This document shows, in pieces, positions 49,879 through 56,736 of a stretch of 64,000 nt of DNA (position 1 is the stretch's first letter; the number at the start of each line of letters is the position of its first letter). Source of the stretch: Fluviicola sp. (GTDB lineage Bacteria; Bacteroidota; Bacteroidia; Flavobacteriales_D; Crocinitomicaceae); the NCBI RefSeq assembly GCF_039596395.1, contig NZ_JBCNJT010000001.1:779315-843314 (forward strand), given 5' to 3'. The position numbers and the translations under genes were made by a program. Below the pieces are notes generated by a model. It was not told the origin of the DNA. It made no database searches and saw only the letters and a list, made by a program, of their open reading frames with translations.

Positions 49879-52800
49879 TTAGTGCATCACTGCAATGAAC
49901 CCGCTCCTGAATTCAGTCCTGGAATCGGTGTAATTTACAACGATCGTATAGGTGTAAATTCCGTCCGGGACATCCAGGCCGTGGTATTTACCGTTCCAGG
50001 TGTCTTCGACGTCTTTTAAAACCGCGACTTGTTCTCCCCAGCGATTGTAAATTCTGCAATCGATTTCCCCGATACACACACCTTCGATTTTCCAAAGATT
50101 GTTGTACTGATCTCCATTCGGAGTGAATGAATTTGGAATGTACAGTACATTTTCTACATCGGTTTCAAAAATAATCAAGGTGTCCATCGAACAACCTGTT
50201 TGGGTGTTCAGGATGCTCAACAAATAAGATCCGTCATCCAGGTTTGTATAACTGGTTTCGGTAGAAAAACCTGTGTGGTTAAAATCAATAGACAATACGC
50301 CGCTTGTGCCCGGTTTGTTCTGAACCAGGATACTTCCTTTGGTCAGACAAAGTGGGTCCGAGGCAATAACATCCACATTGGCCGGCGCATCCGGATCGAT
50401 GGTTATTGTAACACTGTCTTCGGCAACACAACCGTTTGCAGTAGCCGCAAAAACGTGGAATGTGACTTGCTGGTTACCTATGGTGGCGACTGGATTCGGG
50501 CAGGTCGTACAGCTTAGATAGGTTCCCGGTGACCAGGAGAAGGAGGTAAATGGCTCACTGGAAGTATAGGTCAACGGAACAGAAGCAGTTCCGCAGGTAA
50601 GGACATTTGCTCCGAGATCGAATTGGGGAGCTGGTGCCTGGTTGATACGAACAGTGTCGGATTGGAGATTTCCGCAGGAATCCGTTACGGTTACCCAATA
50701 GGTCCCGATTCCGTAAGCTGTAAATGTGCGTCCGGTGCTTCCATCATTCCAGAGGTAATCCAGGAAACCTGCACCTGCATCAAATGTATAGGTTCCGGAT
50801 GTACAAATAGAAGTGTCGCTTCCCAAATCCAGTATCACCGGCGTATTGTTTACAAGCGTCAGTTTAACAGTATCGGTTGAGGTACAGAATCGGCGGAAAC
50901 TGACATCATCCATTCCGAAATCCACCCCGTAACCGTTGGTTTCCAGGTTGATTAGCCGGATAGTAACCGAAGAATTCGGTCCTGAATTCCACATGGTAAG
51001 ACCGTATTCGTCCCAGATAAAGTTCCCTCCCAGGGGTACTGAAATTCCTGTTTCGGTAGGAAGTGTCAGATCACCGGTAACATCGCCGATAAGATGCGTC
51101 TCAAAAATCGGTTGATTTGCAGCAGCCCGCGAAGCCCAGAACGAAAAACGATAGGTAGTATTGGGACTTAATCCTAAAATAGTTTGTTCGTAGATCATGG
51201 TCGGACCATTCGTGCAGCCGTCCATGGACATAAACATGGAATCAGTTGTCGGGGTGTGATCATTTATCCCCGGGTAAACCTGTCCGAAAAATAACTTGCC
51301 GACATAGTAATTGCAGGGAGAATAGACCGTACTGTAAATCATGTCGGAAGAAAATCCCGTATTCCCGGCTGAAAAGTCTCCGTTTGTGACCATTTCGGGG
51401 CCGATCTTTGTTGCGGCAACCACATATTCCATGGTAGTACTAACAGTAGCTGTGGGGTTTGCAATATTCGGGTTGCTTAAACCGGTAGTTGGCGTCCAGG
51501 AATACTGATCAAATCCCGGTGAAGCGTTTAACTGGGCAGGGTTTCCGGGACATGCGGGACGATCTGCGCCTGCTGAAACAGGGTCGCAATTACAGTTCTC
51601 GTCAGCAATTCCATCTCCGTTATCGTCAATTCCGTTCCCGCATATTTCAGAACAGACCACGATACAGGACTGATCCAGGGAATCCGGCTGCTCGGCAGAC
51701 CAGGCAATAGTATTACTGAAATAGCCGTCGTTCCCGTTGGGTGTTGCGTCCACAATGGAACTTCCCCCTGACTGGTTGAAATGATAGTACAATTCCAGGT
51801 TGTTTTCCGTTCCTGACAAACAGTGATCGTAATTCGCTGCAATTTCGGCGGAACTCAACGGACGGCTCCAAATACGCACTTCATCCATCAATGCGCCGCT
51901 TGGCGGACCGGGATAGCCGGGTGCAAAAGCTTCGTCCCAGCTTAAACGGGTCGGAATAATCCGGTTGAAAGGCGCGGAGTTGACCGTTCTGGTATCCACC
52001 AACTGTCCGTTCACATATAACCGGGAAGTTTGATTGGCGTAATCCATGACAGCTGCCGCGTGATACCAGGTTCCGGGTTGGAAACCGCCGGGAGGAATGT
52101 AAGAACACATGTTTGGGTTGGGACCTCCGGCACTATTCGGCGCATCTACCCGGAAAGTCAGGTAATCAGAGGGAGAACTTCCCGCGCCCTGCCAGCCGAA
52201 ACCAAGGCAAATGTCTTCATAAACCACATTATCTATCGCGTCTATCAAAGGCCTGGTAGGAGTAGCCCCACCAACCAAAGGTGTTACGATGTTGAACCAG
52301 CATTCCCAGGTAAAACCATTGCTGCTGATGTAAGCCTGGTTGTCGGGGAAAGGAACAGCATCGTTGTTGTTTAACAGTTCAACCGACCCGAAACAGGCCG
52401 AAACAACCGGTTGGTTCACCATGATTTTCACCGAGTCGATTCCGTCGAGGCAAAAGGAAGGATTGGTACTCGGAACCCGGAATTTCATCCAGTAAGTTCC
52501 TGGTGCCGGGAAGGTGTAGCTCAGGGAGGTTCCTGTTCCCAGAACAGTGTTCGGGTTGATATACCAATACGGGGAAGGACTGTTGGTAGTTGCTGTAAAA
52601 TTAACGCTGCTTCCGGCTAAAACAGTTGTAGTGGAAGCCGGCGTGGTAATTGTGGCAGTAATAGGAGTGGGGCAGGGAGGCGTACAACTTAAACAGTTCA
52701 GTAAACTGCTTCTGACTGTTGTCAAAAAGTAGTACATGCGGTCGTATTGTCCCTCAGTAAATTGATTGTAGCAGGAAAAAGCGCTGTAATCCATGTAATC

Positions 52801-53655
52801 GTCACTTAAATCAGCAACATCTGTTGTAAATGGATTATTTGAAGAAGGATCATCGGCATCTGTATTACAGGAATTGGCAGAAGGATTACATGCTGCAAAA
52901 GTAGTTTGGTCGGGTGGAGTATCACAAACGCGGTCACCGTCCATGAGGCAATTTGAATTTCCGCATCCGCCCTCAAAGGTGTGGTATAATCCCAGGTAAT
53001 GACCGATTTCATGCACTCCCACAGCATCTGTTTGCGAGTTATTCCCGAAAAAACCGGCTTCAATGACCACACCGTCCATGTTTAGTCCGTGGGAAGATGG
53101 AAAAAAAGCATAACCAATAACTCCGGTTCCCATGCTGAGGCTTGAAATTTCCTTGATGACCCAGATGTTCAGGTAACAGGTCGGGCTCCAGCGGTTCACG
53201 TCTTTAAGCGAAATATCGTCGACTTCCATGACCTCATTGGTGAGCGGAGAAACGTTTCGTGTAATCCCGGTTGTGGCATTTCCGTTGGGATCACGCTGTG
53301 CGAGGCAAAACTGGATTTGATTGAAAGGGCTTGCTGCAAACTTCGCGTTGATATTGGCTATTGCATTCTGAACCTGCGCATCGCTGATGTTTTCCGGCCC
53401 GGATTGGTGCACGATGTGAACCACCACAGGGATGGTTTGTAACGATTTTGGTGTGTTGTGAGAACCTCCTTTTTGCTTCAAAAGTGTGTGTTGAAACTTT
53501 TCCTCGTCCAATTGCTGTTGCCGTGACTGCAACATGGGGATGGATTGGTGGAGGATGCCTGTTGCACAGCCGTCGAACACTTTTAATCCGGTGGTTTGGG
53601 CAAGCGATATTCCGTGAAACAGGCTTAAGAACAGTACGAACAGGGTAACTCTCAT
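49879..53655 (-). CDS. Secreted M43-type zinc metalloprotease with LamG and type B T9SS signal
   Basis: This is a 1258-residue protease. The signal peptide ends SLAQ. The zinc motif HEIGHYLGLYH is at 215-225 (H215, E216, H219, H225), with a Met-turn at M288 in DYMDYS. This matches pappalysin-type M43 metalloproteases. A PKD/Ig-like region (about 330-415) and a LamG-like sandwich (about 420-650) follow. Then come a Ca-loop-like segment, GNGIDDNGDGIADENC, a further carbohydrate-binding-like domain, and Ig-like modules. The type B gliding-motility C-terminal domain is last (PNSFTPNGDQYNNLW, CRIYNRWGEQVA). The enzyme is likely secreted and active on proteins outside the cell. A hairpin covers its start codon. 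Confidence 0.92.
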   Translation of the reverse strand: MRVTLFVLFLSLFHGISLAQTTGLKVFDGCATGILHQSIPMLQSRQQQLDEEKFQHTLLKQKGGSHNTPKSLQTIPVVVHIVHQSGPENISDAQVQNAIANINAKFAASPFNQIQFCLAQRDPNGNATTGITRNVSPLTNEVMEVDDISLKDVNRWSPTCYLNIWVIKEISSLSMGTGVIGYAFFPSSHGLNMDGVVIEAGFFGNNSQTDAVGVHEIGHYLGLYHTFEGGCGNSNCLMDGDRVCDTPPDQTTFAACNPSANSCNTDADDPSSNNPFTTDVADLSDDYMDYSAFSCYNQFTEGQYDRMYYFLTTVRSSLLNCLSCTPPCPTPITATITTPASTTTVLAGSSVNFTATTNSPSPYWYINPNTVLGTGTSLSYTFPAPGTYWMKFRVPSTNPSFCLDGIDSVKIMVNQPVVSACFGSVELLNNNDAVPFPDNQAYISSNGFTWECWFNIVTPLVGGATPTRPLIDAIDNVVYEDICLGFGWQGAGSSPSDYLTFRVDAPNSAGGPNPNMCSYIPPGGFQPGTWYHAAAVMDYANQTSRLYVNGQLVDTRTVNSAPFNRIIPTRLSWDEAFAPGYPGPPSGALMDEVRIWSRPLSSAEIAANYDHCLSGTENNLELYYHFNQSGGSSIVDATPNGNDGYFSNTIAWSAEQPDSLDQSCIVVCSEICGNGIDDNGDGIADENCNCDPVSAGADRPACPGNPAQLNASPGFDQYSWTPTTGLSNPNIANPTATVSTTMEYVVAATKIGPEMVTNGDFSAGNTGFSSDMIYSTVYSPCNYYVGKLFFGQVYPGINDHTPTTDSMFMSMDGCTNGPTMIYEQTILGLSPNTTYRFSFWASRAAANQPIFETHLIGDVTGDLTLPTETGISVPLGGNFIWDEYGLTMWNSGPNSSVTIRLINLETNGYGVDFGMDDVSFRRFCTSTDTVKLTLVNNTPVILDLGSDTSICTSGTYTFDAGAGFLDYLWNDGSTGRTFTAYGIGTYWVTVTDSCGNLQSDTVRINQAPAPQFDLGANVLTCGTASVPLTYTSSEPFTSFSWSPGTYLSCTTCPNPVATIGNQQVTFHVFAATANGCVAEDSVTITIDPDAPANVDVIASDPLCLTKGSILVQNKPGTSGVLSIDFNHTGFSTETSYTNLDDGSYLLSILNTQTGCSMDTLIIFETDVENVLYIPNSFTPNGDQYNNLWKIEGVCIGEIDCRIYNRWGEQVAVLKDVEDTWNGKYHGLDVPDGIYTYTIVVNYTDSRTEFRSGFIAVMH

Positions 53656-53675
53656 CAGTAAAGGTTATACTGATG
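53653..53675 (-). promoter_or_regulatory. Start-codon hairpin of the M43 protease mRNA
   Basis: An 8-bp inverted repeat, CATCAGTA (53653-53660) and TACTGATG (53668-53675), with a 7-base loop includes the ATG. In the mRNA the AUG would be paired in the 3' arm. This could lower translation or make it conditional. Confidence 0.5.
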
Positions 53676-53728
53676 GATAACGCAATTTTTTGGTATTGGT
53701 TGGCTTTGGGAGGATCAAAAAAAATAAA

Positions 53729-53755
53729 GAGTTCAAAGAGTTCAAAGAGTTCAAA
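53729..53755. repeat. 9-bp tandem repeat (GAGTTCAAA)3
   Basis: Three full copies of GAGTTCAAA are followed by a partial unit. It is another member of the TTCAAA-cored intergenic repeats, in the gap between the M43 gene and the DUF6952 terminator. Confidence 0.85.
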
Positions 53756-53796
53756 GAGTTTTCTTATTTAAACTTTTGAACGATTAAACCTTTGGA

Positions 53797-53828
53797 ACAA
53801 AAAAAAAGGCTCCCTTTCGGAAGCCTTT
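53797..53828 (-). terminator. Terminator of the peroxiredoxin-thioredoxin operon
   Basis: On the minus strand a stem built from AGGCTTCC and GGGAGCCT (one mismatch) is followed by a T-run from the A-tract at 53799-53807. It begins a few bases after the stop at 53832. Confidence 0.8.
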
Positions 53829-53831
53829 CAG

Positions 53832-54089
53832 TTATTTATCGATCGAACCGGTAACCCGCTTCATGAATTCATTCAGGGCATCTTTCTGGGATTTCCCCGC
53901 TTTGATTTCCTTGTGAACTTCAATGGCCCCGGAGAAATTGGAAAGGATTTCACCGATTACGTCCAGTTCTTCGTCTTTCAACCCGGGAGCATCAATCAAG
54001 TGCTCCAACGTTTCGATTGTTTCATTGACATAGTCTTCATCGTTCTCTTCGATAAAGGCTACCATGTGTTTAATTACCGGCAACCGCAT
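53832..54089 (-). CDS. DUF6952-family small protein
   Basis: This is an 85-residue, acidic, wholly helical protein (MRLPVIKHMVAFIEENDEDYVNE...). I recognise it as the small protein usually encoded after thioredoxin in flavobacterial peroxiredoxin operons (DUF6952). Its start lies 20 bases inside the end of the thioredoxin gene, so the two are co-translated. No Cys is present, so it is not itself a redox protein. Function is unknown; a chaperone or adaptor for the thioredoxin or peroxiredoxin is possible. Confidence 0.75.
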   Translation of the reverse strand: MRLPVIKHMVAFIEENDEDYVNETIETLEHLIDAPGLKDEELDVIGEILSNFSGAIEVHKEIKAGKSQKDALNEFMKRVTGSIDK

Positions 54090-54384
54090 CTTTGATCTCT
54101 TGAATGATTTCTACTTTATTTCCCTGGGCTTGCTTTACCAATTCGCCGTTCACAAAGCCCGCGAAAGTAGGCAGGTTGGAAACATCCGCAAATTTGCGCG
54201 AGTTTGGTAATTTCTCTGCATCCACGTAATAGAATTCTATTCCGGGATTTTCTTCAGCCATTCGTTTGAATTTAGGCTTGGTGATTTTACAGTTACCACA
54301 CCACGATGCTCCGTATTGAACCATCACTTTTTGATTGGTATTCAATAACTGCTCTAAATTGTCTTCCGTTAACTCTGTAAACAT
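54070..54384 (-). CDS. Thioredoxin-family protein (WCGNC active site)
   Basis: This is a 104-residue thioredoxin fold with the redox motif WCGNC at 28-32 (Asn in place of the usual Pro) and the cis-Pro in SNLPTFAGF. It has no signal peptide and is cytoplasmic. It follows peroxiredoxin by 6 bases and precedes DUF6952 with overlap, so it probably serves as the reductant of that peroxiredoxin. The CGNC motif should shift its redox potential from that of classical CGPC thioredoxin. Confidence 0.92.
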   Translation of the reverse strand: MFTELTEDNLEQLLNTNQKVMVQYGASWCGNCKITKPKFKRMAEENPGIEFYYVDAEKLPNSRKFADVSNLPTFAGFVNGELVKQAQGNKVEIIQEIKDAVAGN

Positions 54385-54390
54385 GATTTC

Positions 54391-55008
54391 TTAGTGTTTG
54401 CTTAAATATTCTGCTGTACTTGCAGCATTTGCTTTCATAGCATCTTTTCCTTCTTCCCAGTTTGCAGGACATACTTCACCATGCTGTTGTACATGTGTGT
54501 AAGCATCCACCAAACGGATATACTCCTGCACGTTACGCCCTACAGGCATGTGGTTCACTGACTCGTGGAAAACTGTTCCTTCTTCGTCGATCAGGTAAGT
54601 TGCACGGTAAGTCACGTTGTCACCTGCTGAATCTTCATCGTACGGATCGAAATCCAAAATATCCAGTTCTTCAGCCAAACGACGTGTTGAATCAGCAATC
54701 AACGGGAATTTAACTCCTTCGATACCTCCGTTGTCTTTCGGTGTGTTTAACCACGCAAAGTGAACCTCAGCAGTATCACAAGATGCCCCGATTACCAAAG
54801 TATTGCGTTTTGCAAACTCAGCAGAAGCCTCCTGGAAAGCGTGAATTTCCGTCGGACAAACGAACGTGAAATCTTTCGGATACCAGAACAATACTACTTT
54901 TTTCTTGTGCTCAATGGCATGCTTCAACACATCGATTTGAAAAGTATCTCCCATTTCATCCATTGCATTCACCAATACGGAAGGGAATTTTTTACCTACT
55001 ACACTCAT
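54391..55008 (-). CDS. Peroxiredoxin (2-Cys, AhpC/Prx1 type)
   Basis: This is a 205-residue peroxidase that reduces H2O2 and organic peroxides. The peroxidatic Cys is C51 in FTFVCPTEIHAF, and the resolving Cys is C180 in GEVCPANW, so it is a typical 2-Cys enzyme. An Arg near residue 135 completes the site. The length is normal. It is first in an operon with thioredoxin and DUF6952, 87 bases downstream of dps and near oxyR. It is therefore probably part of the OxyR response. Confidence 0.95.
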   Translation of the reverse strand: MSVVGKKFPSVLVNAMDEMGDTFQIDVLKHAIEHKKKVVLFWYPKDFTFVCPTEIHAFQEASAEFAKRNTLVIGASCDTAEVHFAWLNTPKDNGGIEGVKFPLIADSTRRLAEELDILDFDPYDEDSAGDNVTYRATYLIDEEGTVFHESVNHMPVGRNVQEYIRLVDAYTHVQQHGEVCPANWEEGKDAMKANAASTAEYLSKH

Positions 55009-55095
55009 TTTTTTGATTTTTATATTTGATTTAATTAATTGCTCTTTCGCATGATCATTATAAAGATGGTCTCTTGATAATGGATCACTTAATAA

Positions 55096-55542
55096 TTACT
55101 TCCCCAGCCATGCAGCGAACATCCAGTTCGTTTTCTCTTTCTCGCGAACCAGGTCACTCATCATGGCGTTTGTTCCTTCATCACCCAAATCCGCTGATTC
55201 GGATAAAATTTCACGTTCTAATTTAAGAATAGTTTCCTGCGCATTCAAAATGTACGTCATACCTTCTTTTCCGTCGTGGATCGTTCCGTTCTCTTTCAAA
55301 TCACTGTGTTTCAGATAGTCTTCGAAACGGTGAAGCGGGGTAATGCCTAAAGTCAGGATGCGCTCTGCCAGATCATCAATAATGATTTGCGTTCTGGTGT
55401 ACAATTCCTCGTATTTCAAATGCAATTCGAAGAAATTTGTACCTTTTATATTCCAGTGGATCGCACGCAAATTTTGATAATGTACCTGGTACGTTGCCAA
55501 CAGGCGATTCATTTTGTTATTCAGATCTTGTTGTGAACTCAT
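55096..55542 (-). CDS. dps: Dps-type ferritin
   Basis: This 148-residue mini-ferritin oxidises Fe(II) with H2O2 and stores iron, protecting DNA. The intersubunit ferroxidase ligands are kept: His 29, His 41, Asp 56 and Glu 60, with spacings that match E. coli H51, H63, D78 and E82. Glu 45 replaces D67. The N-terminal tail is short and not Lys-rich, so direct DNA binding is less likely. It is divergent from oxyR with a 165-base gap that holds a predicted -7 box and nested palindromes. Confidence 0.93.
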   Translation of the reverse strand: MSSQQDLNNKMNRLLATYQVHYQNLRAIHWNIKGTNFFELHLKYEELYTRTQIIIDDLAERILTLGITPLHRFEDYLKHSDLKENGTIHDGKEGMTYILNAQETILKLEREILSESADLGDEGTNAMMSDLVREKEKTNWMFAAWLGK

Positions 55543-55569
55543 AGCTTTTTTTAATTAGATATCGAGACT

Positions 55570-55627
55570 TCAGGATTTTAAGATGTCAGACTCAGATTTT
55601 TAAAAATCTGAAGTCCTAAAATCCTGA
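55570..55627. repeat. Nested palindromes in the dps leader
   Basis: The outer 11-bp inverted repeat is TCAGGATTTTA (55570-55580) with TAAAATCCTGA (55617-55627). Inside it is a perfect 18-bp palindrome, CAGATTTTTAAAAATCTG (55593-55610). If the -7 box at 55657-55664 is right, the whole structure is in the dps 5' leader, about 25 bases before the ATG. Confidence 0.75.
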
Positions 55628-55656
55628 TGTTTGTTGAAACAAAGGTGGTGATTATT

Positions 55657-55664
55657 CAAATATA
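55657..55664 (-). promoter_or_regulatory. Predicted -7 box of dps
   Basis: The minus strand reads TATATTTG, a full match to TAnnTTTG. The start would be near 55652, giving a leader of about 110 bases. About 28 bp upstream is ATAG-N7-TTAT (55692-55706), a partial likeness to an OxyR half-site pair (ATAG-N7-CTAT). Confidence 0.5.
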
Positions 55665-55707
55665 AATGATATTGATTAACTTTATAAATCCATAGAATTA
55701 ATTTATA

Positions 55708-56628
55708 ATGATTTCACCACAGCAAATAGCATACATTCTTTCCGTTTATGAAACGGGATCCATCAGCCGGGCAGCCGAACAATGTTTCGTAACGCAACCC
55801 ACACTTTCCATGCAACTGAAAAAAGCAGAGGAGTTATTGGGGCATATTATTTTTCACCGGGATACGAATACGATGGAACTGACGGATTTCGGGAAGTCGC
55901 TGATTCCACTTTTGCAGCAAATCCAGGGAGATTTCGGCGCAATAGACCGCATCAGTCAAATCTATTCCGGAACTTATAAGGAACGTTTGCGAATCGGGGT
56001 AATCCCTACGGTTGCAGCTTATTTGTTATTGGATAATTTCCAGGAATGGCAGGCTTTGCTTCCGAATACCCAGGTTTTTGTCGAAGAATTGAAAACCGAA
56101 GAATTGATAGAAGCCCTGGACCAACGGAAAGTGGACCTGGCTATTTTGGCCGGACCTCTGAACCAGAATCATTACCGCATTACGCCTTTGTTCATGGAAG
56201 AAATCCTGGCGTATGCTCCGAGCGTTCCCGGTGAAATCTTATTGGTCGATCAGTTGAAAGACCTTCAACCGTGGTTGCTCAACAAAGGAAATTGCCTGCG
56301 CACGCAGATGATGCAATTTTGCGCGATTGATGATGATTTGCCCTCAAGCTGGAATTACCAGGGCGGAAACATGGATTTGTTGATGCGCATGGTTGACCAG
56401 CAGGGTGGTTACACGCTGATCCCGGAATATTACCATCCTTTCGTTTCTCAAACTACCGAGTTCAAATCGATCCGTGACAACCAGGGTTCTTTCCCGGGCA
56501 GGTCTATTATCGCAGTAAGTGCTTTCCGGCATGCAAACTGGGATTCGATGGAAAAGATTATCCGTTCCATTCAGCACAAATACAGCAAGCCGGTTTCGAA
56601 GGAGTTGGAGTTGTTGAGTTGGAAATAG
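55708..56628 (+). CDS. oxyR: OxyR-type LysR regulator
   Basis: This is a 306-residue LysR-family activator of peroxide defence. The N-terminal winged helix covers about 1-60 (SISRAAEQCFVTQPTLSMQLKK). The redox pair is C196 and C205 in GNCLRTQMMQFC, with the same 9-residue spacing and wording as C199 and C208 of E. coli OxyR. This makes the assignment firm. Its divergent neighbours, dps and the peroxiredoxin-thioredoxin operon, are classic OxyR targets. The length and C-terminus are normal. Confidence 0.95.
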   Translation: MISPQQIAYILSVYETGSISRAAEQCFVTQPTLSMQLKKAEELLGHIIFHRDTNTMELTDFGKSLIPLLQQIQGDFGAIDRISQIYSGTYKERLRIGVIPTVAAYLLLDNFQEWQALLPNTQVFVEELKTEELIEALDQRKVDLAILAGPLNQNHYRITPLFMEEILAYAPSVPGEILLVDQLKDLQPWLLNKGNCLRTQMMQFCAIDDDLPSSWNYQGGNMDLLMRMVDQQGGYTLIPEYYHPFVSQTTEFKSIRDNQGSFPGRSIIAVSAFRHANWDSMEKIIRSIQHKYSKPVSKELELLSWK

Positions 56629-56648
56629 GAATGAATGATTAATGGAGG

Positions 56649-56716
56649 AATTATCAAGAATGAGAATCCACTTGATAATTGCGTCATTTATAATTGATAA
56701 TTCTCTCGTATCTTTG
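56649..56716 (+). promoter_or_regulatory. Inverted repeat and promoter before the CAP-domain gene
   Basis: A 10-bp inverted repeat (AATTATCAAG at 56649-56658, CTTGATAATT at 56671-56680) lies upstream of TATCTTTG (56709-56716), the canonical -7 box, with TTTA (56687-56690) 18 bases before it. The predicted start is about 16 bases before the ATG. The same AATTATCAA word recurs after the gene at 59043-59066. Confidence 0.6.
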
Positions 56717-56736
56717 CGGTTCAATCTATAATCTAA

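Noticed and set aside
55670-55706. A full OxyR tetrad site (four ATAG/CTAT quarters) before dps
   Set aside because: Only one ATAG-N7-TTAT pair is convincing; the other two quarters do not fit at the required spacing.
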